Below, one piece after another: positions 6,309 through 11,110 of a stretch of DNA of 11,110 nucleotides. A program made the position numbers and the translations under genes. Positions within the stretch are counted from its first letter, which is position 1. Each line of letters starts with the position of its first letter. The notes under the pieces are model-generated. The model did no database searches. It had not been told where the DNA came from and saw nothing but the letters and a program-made list of their open reading frames with translations. The stretch is from an uncultured Bacteroidales bacterium. Its GTDB lineage: Bacteria; Bacteroidota; Bacteroidia; Bacteroidales; UBA932. The stretch spans positions 1-11,110 of the forward strand of contig CAMHRD010000014.1 in the NCBI GenBank assembly GCA_946187365.1. Direction: 5' to 3'.

Positions 6309-6834
6309 AACCGTTAAATACATTCTTCATAGGCACGCCTCTCAAACCTGCAACGGTGTAAGCGTCTCTCATCTGTGCAAGAGCAGCAATCGTAGCCTTT
6401 ACCAGGTTGTGAGGGTTAGACGAACCCTTTGATTTTGCAAGCACATCGTGAATGCCTACAGACTCAAACACTGCACGCATAGCACCTCCTGCCTTCACTC
6501 CGGTACCAGGAGCTGCAGGCTTCATAAATACCTCAGCACCACCGAATTTAGCAGTCTGCTCGTGTGGAATGGTGTTCTTGTATACAGGAACCTTAACAAG
6601 GTTCTTCTTTGCATCCTCAATGCCTTTGGAGATTGCGGTGGTAACCTCGTTGGCCTTGCCAAGTCCGTAACCTACAACGCTCTTCTCATCTCCAACTACT
6701 ACTATAGCAGCAAAGCTGAAGTGACGACCTCCTTTGGTAACTTTGGTAACTCTTCTAACTGCCACCAACCTGTCTTTAAGTTCCAGGTCTGTAGTTCTTA
6801 CCTCTTTGTTCTTATTATTTTCTGCCATAGTCAT
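6307..6834 (-). CDS. rpsE: 30S ribosomal protein S5 (uS5)
   Basis: S5 lies at the mRNA entry channel of the 30S subunit, where it affects decoding accuracy and helicase activity. The 175-aa protein has a double-stranded-RNA-binding-like N-terminal domain (about 18-83) with RLVAVRRVTKVTKGGRHFSF (22-41) and GYGLGKANEVTTAISKG (55-71). The C-terminal domain (about 92-165) has VFMKPAAPGTGVKAGGAMRA (102-121) and the HDVLAKSKGSSNPHN loop (129-143). The ATG overlaps the rplR stop as TAATG, which favours translational coupling. A second in-frame ATG two codons on (6828) could also be used, since there is no Shine-Dalgarno sequence to decide. The difference would be only two residues. Confidence 0.97.
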   Translation of the reverse strand: MTMAENNKNKEVRTTDLELKDRLVAVRRVTKVTKGGRHFSFAAIVVVGDEKSVVGYGLGKANEVTTAISKGIEDAKKNLVKVPVYKNTIPHEQTAKFGGAEVFMKPAAPGTGVKAGGAMRAVFESVGIHDVLAKSKGSSNPHNLVKATIAALAQMRDAYTVAGLRGVPMKNVFNG

Positions 6835-7190
6835 TAGAATTTAAGACCGCCCTTACGTGCGGCATCTGCCAAACTTTTAACTCTTCCGTGATAGAGGTAA
6901 CCTCCTCTGTCAAAGGCAACCTCTTTGATACCCTTTTCAGCGGCAACCTTAGCGGCAGCCTCACCTACAAGAGCAGCAACCTCAATCTTGGTCTTGCCCT
7001 CAGTCTGAGGAGCAACGGCCTTGTCCATAGAGGAAACGGCAGCCAAAGTAACGCCGTTGACGTCATCTATGAACTGAACGTATATCTGCTTGTTGGATCT
7101 GAAAATGCTCATTCTTGGTCTCTCCGCAGTACCGTTAACAACCTTGCGGATACGATAACGAATTCTCTGTCTTCTTTCTATTTTATTCAT
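6834..7190 (-). CDS. rplR: 50S ribosomal protein L18 (uL18)
   Basis: L18 binds 5S rRNA together with L5 and helps attach it to the central protuberance of the 50S subunit. The 118-aa product has the arginine-rich N-terminus (NKIERRQRIRYRIRKVVNGT, 2-21), RPRMSIFRSNKQIYVQ (24-39) and the diagnostic C-terminus AFDRGGYLYHGRVKSLADAA (92-111) followed by RKGGLKF. The start is supported by AGGAGGA at 7197-7203, 6 nt upstream. It follows rplF by 15 nt, and its stop overlaps the rpsE start. Confidence 0.98.
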   Translation of the reverse strand: MNKIERRQRIRYRIRKVVNGTAERPRMSIFRSNKQIYVQFIDDVNGVTLAAVSSMDKAVAPQTEGKTKIEVAALVGEAAAKVAAEKGIKEVAFDRGGYLYHGRVKSLADAARKGGLKF

Positions 7191-7196
7191 ATCTTA

Positions 7197-7203
7197 TCCT
7201 CCT
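7197..7203 (-). promoter_or_regulatory. Strong ribosome binding site of rplR
   Basis: AGGAGGA on the minus strand lies 6 nt before the rplR ATG, in the short gap after the rplF stop. Confidence 0.8.
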
Positions 7204-7205
7204 AA

Positions 7206-7766
7206 TTATTTAGCTGCAGCGGTCTTACCAGCCTTTCTGCGAATCTGCTCACCCTCAAACTTAATACCTTTACCCTTGTAAGGCTCCGGCTTACGGAATG
7301 AACGGATCTTAGCTGCTACCATACCAAGAAGCTGCTTGTCTGAACTGTTGAGAATCAAAATTGGGTTAGCACCCTTCTTAACCTGAGGAACCTCAGCGGT
7401 AACCTCGCTTGGGAGCTGGAGATAAATATCGTGAGAGAAGCCCAAAGAGAACTTGAGAAGCTGTCCAGCTGCCTCAACGCGGTAACCGACACCAACAAGC
7501 TCCTGCTTTGTCTGATAACCCTCAGATACTCCAACAACCATATTGTGTATCAAAGCACGGTAAAGTCCATGCATAGATCTGTGGCGCGGCTGGTCTGTAG
7601 GTCTTTTTACAGTTACCACGCCTCCCTCTACGGAGACCTCAATATCCGGATCAACCTTCTGTGAGAGTTCTCCCTTAGGGCCTTTAACCTTAACCACATT
7701 CTCCTTATCTACGGAGATTGTAACTCCTTGTGGAAGGCTTACAGGTAATTTTCCTATTCTTGACAT
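7206..7766 (-). CDS. rplF: 50S ribosomal protein L6 (uL6)
   Basis: L6 lies near the GTPase-associated centre and sarcin-ricin loop of the 50S subunit. The 186-aa protein has the two duplicated alpha-beta domains of the family (about 1-81 and 82-186). Motifs are MSRIGKLPVSLPQGVTI at the start, VKGPKGELSQ (28-37), MHGLYRALIHNMVVGVSEGY (64-83), LVGVGYRVEAAGQLLKFSLG (89-108) and the C-terminal signature KPEPYKGKGIKFEGEQIRRK (158-177) with a short Ala/Lys tail. Length and order are normal. It starts 18 nt after rpsH without a Shine-Dalgarno sequence. Confidence 0.98.
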   Translation of the reverse strand: MSRIGKLPVSLPQGVTISVDKENVVKVKGPKGELSQKVDPDIEVSVEGGVVTVKRPTDQPRHRSMHGLYRALIHNMVVGVSEGYQTKQELVGVGYRVEAAGQLLKFSLGFSHDIYLQLPSEVTAEVPQVKKGANPILILNSSDKQLLGMVAAKIRSFRKPEPYKGKGIKFEGEQIRRKAGKTAAAK

Positions 7767-7784
7767 AATTAAAATGTTATTCTA

Positions 7785-8180
7785 TTAATAAACGTAGCAA
7801 AGCACCTCGCCGCCAACATTCTGCAGACGAGCTTCCTTATCTGTGATAATACCCTTTGAAGTAGAAAGGATAGCTATTCCGAGTCCGTTGAGAACTCTAG
7901 GCATCTTCTCCACTCCGCTGTACTGACGAAGACCCGGACGGCTAACTCTTACTATCTTCTTAATTGCAGGAGTGTGAGTCTCTGGGTGGTACTTGAGTGC
8001 TATCTTAATTTTTCCTACTGGTTTCTCCTCCACTACCTTGTAGCTCAAGATGTAACCCTTCTCAAAGAGAACTCTTGTAAGCTCTTGCTTCATTTTGGAG
8101 GCAGGAATCTCAACAACCTTATGGTTTGCTCTGTAGGCGTTCCTGATTCTTGTCAAAAAGTCTGAAATTGGATCAGTCAT
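7785..8180 (-). CDS. rpsH: 30S ribosomal protein S8 (uS8)
   Basis: S8 binds helix 21 of 16S rRNA early in 30S assembly; in E. coli it also represses spc-operon translation by binding near the L5 start. The 131-aa protein begins TDPISDFLTRIRNAYRA (2-18), has VEIPASKMKQELTRVLFEKG (23-42), RVSRPGLRQYSG (78-89) and the diagnostic C-terminal GLGIAILSTSKGIITDKEAR (99-118) and GGEVLCYVY (123-131). It starts 42 nt after rpsN in an AT-rich gap with no Shine-Dalgarno sequence. I looked for an S8-type operator at the rplX-rplE junction and saw no convincing hairpin. Confidence 0.98.
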   Translation of the reverse strand: MTDPISDFLTRIRNAYRANHKVVEIPASKMKQELTRVLFEKGYILSYKVVEEKPVGKIKIALKYHPETHTPAIKKIVRVSRPGLRQYSGVEKMPRVLNGLGIAILSTSKGIITDKEARLQNVGGEVLCYVY

Positions 8181-8222
8181 TGTTTTTAAGTTTTTAATAA
8201 ATAATCGATATCCACTTTGCTG

Positions 8223-8492
8223 TTACCAGCTAGCTTTGCGTACTCCAGGGATCAGACCTTTGCTGGCCATCTCTCTGAACTGAATTCTGCTTATGCCGAA
8301 TACGCGCATATATCCCTTTGGTCTTCCGGTAAGAGAGCAGCGGTTGTGAAGTCTTACAGGAGAAGCGTTCTTAGGAAGCTTATCCAGAGCTGCATAGTTA
8401 CCCTCAGCCTTCAGTTGTTTGCGTTTCTCAGCATATTTGGCGCATAGCTTGGCGCGCTTTACTTCACGCGCTTTCATTGATTCTTTTGCCAT
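8223..8492 (-). CDS. rpsN: 30S ribosomal protein S14 (uS14), zinc-free type
   Basis: S14 completes the 30S head near S3, S10 and S19. At 89 aa it matches the zinc-independent form: it lacks the pair of CxxC motifs of the ~61-aa zinc type, and its cysteines (17 and 52) are isolated. The family segments are AKESMKAREVKRAKL (2-16), LPKNASPVRLHNRCSLTGRP (39-58) and GYMRVFGISRIQFREMASKG (60-79), ending with LIPGVRKASW. It is the only S14 gene in this window. It starts 17 nt after rplE, with no Shine-Dalgarno sequence. Confidence 0.98.
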   Translation of the reverse strand: MAKESMKAREVKRAKLCAKYAEKRKQLKAEGNYAALDKLPKNASPVRLHNRCSLTGRPKGYMRVFGISRIQFREMASKGLIPGVRKASW

Positions 8493-8509
8493 ATACTATC
8501 TGTTTTCTA

Positions 8510-9160
8510 TTATTTCTTCTTGAAAGGAACTCCAAATGCAGCCAGGAGAGCTCTTGCCTCCTCGTCCTTTGTTGTGCTTGTTACGAATGTGATCTCCATT
8601 CCAAGAACCTTTGATACCTTGTCAATATCAATCTCCGGGAATATGATCTGCTCTTTAAGTCCAAGTGTATAGTTGCCCTTTCCGTCAAACTTCTCCTCCA
8701 CGCCCTTGAAATCTCTGATTCGCGGAAGTGAAACCTTAACGAGTCTCTCCATAAACTCGTACATCTTTGCACGGCGGAGAGTTACCTTACAACCAATAGG
8801 CATTCCTCTTCTAAGTTTGAAGGAAGCAATATCCTTTCTTGAATAGGTAAGAACTGCCTTCTGACCTGTGATGAGAGCCAACTCCTCAGCTGCGTTCTCA
8901 ACAAGTTTCTTATCCTGTGATGCTATTCCAACTCCCTGATTGATAGTAATTTTCTTAAGGCGTGGAATCTGCATTGCAGACTTGAAGTTGAACTGCTTCT
9001 GAAGTTCTCCCATTATACGCTCTTTGTACTCTTTCTGAATGTTTGGAACCCATCCCTTAGGAACTACCTGCTCGCCTGAGCTCTTCTTTGATCCCTTGGA
9101 ATCTTTAGCCTGTTTAGCATTCTGCTTAGCAGCCTGCTCTTTCTTTACTTCCTTTGCCAT
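8510..9160 (-). CDS. rplE: 50S ribosomal protein L5 (uL5) with basic N-terminal extension
   Basis: L5 binds 5S rRNA with L18 and forms an inter-subunit bridge with S13. The product is 216 aa against the usual ~179-185. From about residue 38 it is a standard L5: NIQKEYKERIMGELQKQF (40-57), MQIPRLKKITINQGVG (63-78), GQKAVLTYSRKDIASFKLRR (98-117), GMPIGCKVTLR and the C-terminal FVTSTTKDEEARALLAAFGV (191-210). Residues 1-37 are an added Lys/Ala/Gln/Ser-rich segment (begins MAKEVKKEQAAKQNAKQAKD). The start is supported by GGGGAGG at 9171-9177 and a TAATG overlap with the rplX stop. The next Met (50) would remove conserved sequence. The extension is probably disordered and may touch rRNA; that is inference. 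Confidence 0.97.
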   Translation of the reverse strand: MAKEVKKEQAAKQNAKQAKDSKGSKKSSGEQVVPKGWVPNIQKEYKERIMGELQKQFNFKSAMQIPRLKKITINQGVGIASQDKKLVENAAEELALITGQKAVLTYSRKDIASFKLRRGMPIGCKVTLRRAKMYEFMERLVKVSLPRIRDFKGVEEKFDGKGNYTLGLKEQIIFPEIDIDKVSKVLGMEITFVTSTTKDEEARALLAAFGVPFKKK

Positions 9161-9483
9161 TATTTGATTTCCTCCCCTGATTTTTTAGCGTAACGTACAA
9201 GTTTGCCCTTGTCATTCAGACGGCGTCCGATTCTTGTAGGACCACCCTTAACAGGATCTACAACCTGCAAGTTAGAGATGTGAATAGATGCCTCCTGCTT
9301 AATAATACCACCCTGTGGGTTCTGAGCATTTGGCTTAGTGTGCTTGCTTACCATGTTGAGTCCCTCAACAATAGCGCGCATATTTTTACGGTCAACACTG
9401 AGGATCTTACCGGTCTTTCCCTTCTCGTTACCGGCATTTACGAAGACCATATCACCTTTCTTAACGTGTAATTTTACATTCAT
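9160..9483 (-). CDS. rplX: 50S ribosomal protein L24 (uL24)
   Basis: L24 is an assembly-initiator protein that binds the 5' end of 23S rRNA near the tunnel exit. The 107-aa product carries a KOW motif at about 7-34 (VKKGDMVFVNAGNEKGKTGK, 7-26). It is followed by VEGLNMVSKHTKPNAQNPQG (39-58) and GGIIKQEASIHISNLQVVDP (58-77), the usual order in the family. The start is fixed by AGGAGGT at 9490-9496, 6 nt upstream. It begins 17 nt after rplN and its stop overlaps the rplE start (TAATG), so L24 and L5 synthesis are probably coupled. Confidence 0.98.
   Translation of the reverse strand: MNVKLHVKKGDMVFVNAGNEKGKTGKILSVDRKNMRAIVEGLNMVSKHTKPNAQNPQGGIIKQEASIHISNLQVVDPVKGGPTRIGRRLNDKGKLVRYAKKSGEEIK
9171..9177 (-). 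promoter_or_regulatory. Ribosome binding site that decides the rplE start
   Basis: GGGGAGG on the minus strand lies 10 nt upstream of the rplE ATG, inside the 3' end of rplX. It supports translation from Met1 of the extended L5 rather than from an internal codon. The spacing is a little long. Confidence 0.7.
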
Positions 9484-9489
9484 TGCTAT

Positions 9490-9496
9490 ACCTCCT
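9490..9496 (-). promoter_or_regulatory. Strong ribosome binding site of rplX
   Basis: AGGAGGT on the minus strand lies 6 nt before the rplX ATG, between the rplN stop and rplX. It is the best match to the ideal Shine-Dalgarno sequence in the window. Confidence 0.85.
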
Positions 9497-9500
9497 ATGA

Positions 9501-9866
9501 TTAAAGTACCTCAGGGGCAAGTGAAACAATCTTCATATAATTATCACGCAGCTCTCTGGCAACCGGGCCAAAGATACGTGTTCCCTTAACCTCACCTTGG
9601 TTGTCCAAAAGGACGCAGGCGTTCTCGTCAAATCTGATATAAGAACCATCCGGTCTGCGGATCTCTTTCTTAGTTCTTACTACAACTGCCTTAGACACAG
9701 AGCCTTTCTTGGCGTCTGCTCCCGGGATGGCGCTCTTTACTGCTACAACAATCTTATCTCCTACACCAGCATAACGACGCTTTGTACCACCCAGAACACG
9801 GATGCAGAGGACCTCCTTTGCACCGCTGTTATCGGCTACCATTAATCTTGTTTCCTGCTGTATCAT
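9501..9866 (-). CDS. rplN: 50S ribosomal protein L14 (uL14)
   Basis: L14 lies on the subunit interface, forms bridges to 16S rRNA and is the docking site of the silencing factor RsfS. The 121-aa product is highly conserved: MIQQETRLMVADNSGAKEVL (1-20), IRVLGGTKRRYAGVGD (22-37), VRTKKEIRRPDGSYIRFDEN (63-82) with ACVLLD after it, and the C-terminal GTRIFGPVARELRDNYMKIV (94-113). It is the first gene of the E. coli spc operon, but here there is no promoter in front of it. It starts 3 nt after the rpsQ stop (TAA-GCT-ATG), so it belongs to the same transcript. Confidence 0.98.
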   Translation of the reverse strand: MIQQETRLMVADNSGAKEVLCIRVLGGTKRRYAGVGDKIVVAVKSAIPGADAKKGSVSKAVVVRTKKEIRRPDGSYIRFDENACVLLDNQGEVKGTRIFGPVARELRDNYMKIVSLAPEVL

Positions 9867-9869
9867 AGC

Positions 9870-10124
9870 TTATTTAACTTTTTCAACGATTTCAACTAAT
9901 CTCCAACGCTTTGTCTTAGAGAGAGGACGGGTCTCCATAATCTTAACGGTATCACCCTCTGAACACTCGTTCTTCTCATCATGCGCTACAAACTTTGTGG
10001 TTTTATTTACGAACTTGCCGTAAATAGGGTGTTTCTCTTTAGTCTTTACGGCAACAACGGCGCTCTTGTCCATCTTGTTGCTGACCACAACACCTATTCT
10101 GGTTTTCCTAAGCTTTCTTTCCAT
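9870..10124 (-). CDS. rpsQ: 30S ribosomal protein S17 (uS17)
   Basis: S17 is a primary binder of 16S rRNA in the lower body of the 30S subunit. The 84-aa product is a single OB-fold: ERKLRKTRIGVVVSNKMDKS (2-21), TKEKHPIYGKFVNKTTKF (28-45), HDEKNECSEGDTVKIMETRP (48-67) and LSKTKRWRLVEIVE (68-81). The last two blocks are the family signature. Its ATG overlaps the rpmC stop by one base (TAATG), and rplN starts 3 nt after its stop, so the three genes are translated in close succession. Confidence 0.98.
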   Translation of the reverse strand: MERKLRKTRIGVVVSNKMDKSAVVAVKTKEKHPIYGKFVNKTTKFVAHDEKNECSEGDTVKIMETRPLSKTKRWRLVEIVEKVK

Positions 10125-10327
10125 TATTTACTCTGTTTTTTATTCTCAATCTCACTCAAGACAGTAAGCATTCTTGTGATATCTTTCTTTGCCTTCTTTA
10201 TCTGAGAAGTGTTCTCTAATGGAGAGACAGCGTGGTTAAGAAGCATCTGGTTCAAAGCAGCGCGGTTAGTCTGGATGCGCTCTCTGAGATCCTTCTCGCT
10301 CATTTCACGTATTTCTTTAATATCCAT
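10124..10327 (-). CDS. rpmC: 50S ribosomal protein L29 (uL29)
   Basis: L29 sits at the polypeptide tunnel exit next to L23, where trigger factor and SRP dock. The 67-aa product is two helices (about 3-33 and 40-63) joined by a short turn, with the family pattern MDIKEIREMSEKDLRERI at the start and SPLENTSQIKKAKKDITRML (35-54) in the second half. A moderate AGAGGT lies 7 nt upstream of the ATG. It is 14 nt after rplP, and its stop overlaps the rpsQ start. Confidence 0.97.
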   Translation of the reverse strand: MDIKEIREMSEKDLRERIQTNRAALNQMLLNHAVSPLENTSQIKKAKKDITRMLTVLSEIENKKQSK

Positions 10328-10341
10328 AATCTTACCTCTTC

Positions 10342-10764
10342 TTATTGTTTAACAAAATCCCTTCTTACTACAAACTTTGTAGATACGGGCAATTTCTGTG
10401 CTCCGAGTCTGAGGGCCTCTCTTGCAACCTCAACAGGAACTCCGTCCACCTCAATGAGCATTCTTCCAGGCGTTACAGGTGCAACGAATCCCTCAGGATT
10501 ACCCTTACCTTTACCCATACGTACCTCTGCAGGCTTCTTGGTAAATGGTTTATCAGGGAATATGCGGATCCATACGTAACCCTCACGTTTCATATAACGA
10601 ACAACGGCCTGACGTGCAGCCTCAATCTGCTGGCCAGTCATCCAACAAGACTCAAGAGTCTTGATACCGAAGGAACCGAAAGCAAGCTGAGCTCCCCTCT
10701 GGGCCTTACCTTTCATGCGGCCCTTCTGCATCCTTCTAAATTTGGTTTTCTTTGGTTGTAACAT
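10342..10764 (-). CDS. rplP: 50S ribosomal protein L16 (uL16), first gene of this operon
   Basis: L16 joins late in 50S assembly, organises the A-site tRNA elbow region and is needed for peptidyl-transfer activity. The 140-aa product is complete: MLQPKKTKFRRMQKGRMKGK (1-20), QLAFGSFGIKTLESCWMTGQ (26-45), QIEAARQAVVRYMKREG (46-62), VWIRIFPDKPFTKKPAEVRM (64-83), GKGKG and EGFVAPVTPGRMLIEVDG (91-108), and KLPVSTKFVVRRD at the end. There is no Shine-Dalgarno sequence. In most bacteria rpsC (S3) lies immediately upstream; here there is no rpsC or remnant of it, only a 131-nt spacer with a promoter and then a terminator. L16 is therefore translated from its own leader rather than coupled to S3. Confidence 0.98.
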   Translation of the reverse strand: MLQPKKTKFRRMQKGRMKGKAQRGAQLAFGSFGIKTLESCWMTGQQIEAARQAVVRYMKREGYVWIRIFPDKPFTKKPAEVRMGKGKGNPEGFVAPVTPGRMLIEVDGVPVEVAREALRLGAQKLPVSTKFVVRRDFVKQ

Positions 10765-10793
10765 CGCTTTTTACGCTTTATCTTGTTAATTTT

Positions 10794-10826
10794 CAACACT
10801 TTGGCTGTAACGGAACCGAAATGTTG
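10794..10826 (-). promoter_or_regulatory. Possible hairpin in the rplP leader RNA
   Basis: On the minus strand, CAACATTT near the expected transcript start can pair with AAAGTGTTG, giving a 5-bp stem CAACA/TGTTG extended by three A-U pairs around a single bulged G, with possible further GG/CC pairs inside. The 3' arm ends 29 nt before the rplP ATG. It could shield the 5' end or be a feedback site for a ribosomal protein. No known motif is recognised. Confidence 0.4.
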
Positions 10827-10831
10827 GGACG

Positions 10832-10862
10832 CAAAGGTAAAACAAATATCCGAATCTGCAAA
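10832..10862 (-). promoter_or_regulatory. Promoter of the rplP-rplQ operon (Bacteroidota type)
   Basis: On the minus strand, TTTG (10859-10862) is followed by exactly 19 nt and then TACCTTTG (10832-10839). This is a full match to the Bacteroidota housekeeping promoter, which has a -33 TTTG and a -7 TAnnTTTG. The transcript should begin near 10825, giving a leader of about 60 nt before the rplP ATG. I saw no other match in the gaps between genes, so this is probably the main promoter for all 22 genes. I did not scan systematically inside the genes. Confidence 0.85.
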
Positions 10863-10867
10863 CTTTT

Positions 10868-10883
10868 TTGAAAAAATTTTCAA
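10868..10883. promoter_or_regulatory. AT-rich palindrome just upstream of the promoter
   Basis: TTGAAAAAATTTTCAA has perfect 7-bp arms (TTGAAAA/TTTTCAA) around AA and ends 5 nt upstream of the -33 box. It could be an UP element contacted by the RNA polymerase alpha C-terminal domain, which is intact in the rpoA of this operon, or an operator. With this base composition chance is also possible. Confidence 0.4.
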
Positions 10884-10895
10884 TCATTTTGGCAC

Positions 10896-10925
10896 AAAAA
10901 AAATGGAGGTCAAGACCCCCATTTT
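10896..10925 (-). terminator. Intrinsic terminator after the dipeptidase gene
   Basis: The minus strand reads AAAATGGGGGTC-TT-GACCTCCATTTT followed by further T. The arms pair throughout with a single G-U pair, the innermost pairs opening to form the loop, and the 3' side runs into an eight-T tract (plus-strand A-run 10896-10903). It lies 29 nt after the dipeptidase stop and 33 nt before the -33 box of the next operon. Transcription from upstream should therefore end here, making rplP a true operon start. Confidence 0.9.
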
Positions 10926-10954
10926 CAATCAATTATGAATTTGCAAAATTTTTG

Positions 10955-11110
10955 TTACCTCCCATTTTGGAAATCTGAAGCATATTTTTCGCACTTTTCC
11001 CAGACCCTAAGCAGGTTTCCTCCCCAGAAGCCCCTCAGCTCTTCCACCGTCCAACCCCTCTTCAGAAGCTCTACGGTGAGGTTTTTCATCTGCGATGCAT
11101 TATCCAGACC
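10955..11110 (-). CDS. M19-family (membrane/renal-type) dipeptidase, C-terminal end only
   Basis: An open frame enters from the right edge and ends in TAA, giving the last 51 residues of a protein. They include LDNASQMKNLTVELLKRGWT and then VEELRGFWGGNLLRVWEK. The pattern of Asn-Leu-Thr, a Leu-rich helix, Arg-Gly, Glu-Glu-Leu, Gly-Gly-Asn and Leu-Arg-Val is the usual C-terminus of zinc-dependent M19 dipeptidases. The metal-binding residues lie outside the window, so activity and localisation cannot be judged. It is on the same strand as the ribosomal operon but separated from it by a terminator. It stands where rpsC and the rest of the S10 cluster would be expected. Confidence 0.78.
   Translation of the reverse strand, partial: GLDNASQMKNLTVELLKRGWTVEELRGFWGGNLLRVWEKCEKYASDFQNGR

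Noticed and set aside
9130..9200. An S8-binding operator at the rplX-rplE junction, as in E. coli
   Set aside because: I could find no stable hairpin resembling 16S helix 21 around the rplE start; only a Shine-Dalgarno sequence is visible.
10345..10761. A 138-codon plus-strand open frame opposite rplP
   Set aside because: Its limits mirror those of rplP, and the translated sequence has no recognisable features; it is an antisense shadow.
10765..10895. A decayed remnant of rpsC upstream of rplP
   Set aside because: The spacer is AT-rich, holds promoter elements and has no frame with S3-like basic sequence.
1..11110. CRISPR arrays, insertion sequences, tRNA genes, phage or defence genes
   Set aside because: The window is filled end to end by conserved housekeeping genes with short gaps, and no repeats or motifs of these kinds were seen.

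Overview
The window is almost entirely one long minus-strand ribosomal-protein operon from a bacterium of the phylum Bacteroidota, probably order Bacteroidales. Four things point there. The only promoter I can see has the Bacteroidota form TTTG-N19-TACCTTTG. Shine-Dalgarno sequences are present at only a minority of genes. The gene order is secY-map-infA-rpmJ, with no adk. L36 is the 38-residue form with an incomplete zinc site. Finer placement is not possible from sequence reading alone.

Layout, in the direction of transcription (right to left). At 10955-11110 is the 3' end of a gene for an M19-type dipeptidase, followed by a strong intrinsic terminator (10896-10925). A 131-nt spacer follows, with an AT-rich palindrome, the promoter and a short hairpin leader. 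Then come 22 tightly packed genes: rplP, rpmC, rpsQ, rplN, rplX, rplE, rpsN, rpsH, rplF, rplR, rpsE, rpmD, rplO, secY, map, infA, rpmJ, rpsM, rpsK, rpsD, rpoA and rplQ. Gaps range from a 1-nt overlap to 59 nt. The operon ends at a hairpin terminator (64-102) that has T-runs on both sides. The first ~60 bases hold no gene I can identify.

The genes work together as the end of the S10 cluster plus the spc and alpha clusters. They supply 18 ribosomal proteins of both subunits, plus the SecY translocon channel that receives nascent membrane proteins, methionine aminopeptidase that trims their N-termini, initiation factor IF1 and the RNA polymerase alpha subunit. Two genes, rpmD (59 aa) and rpmJ (38 aa), are short and easily missed.

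The main oddity is the operon boundary. In most bacteria rplP directly follows rpsC (S3) inside the S10 operon. Here an unrelated peptidase gene, a terminator and a new promoter sit upstream of rplP, so the cluster is split between rpsC and rplP. Smaller points are a ~37-residue basic N-terminal extension on L5, a low-complexity tail on L17 with a 15-bp tandem repeat, and possible RNA structures upstream of rplP and rpsM. I found no previously undescribed system; apart from the split, this is ordinary core genome.
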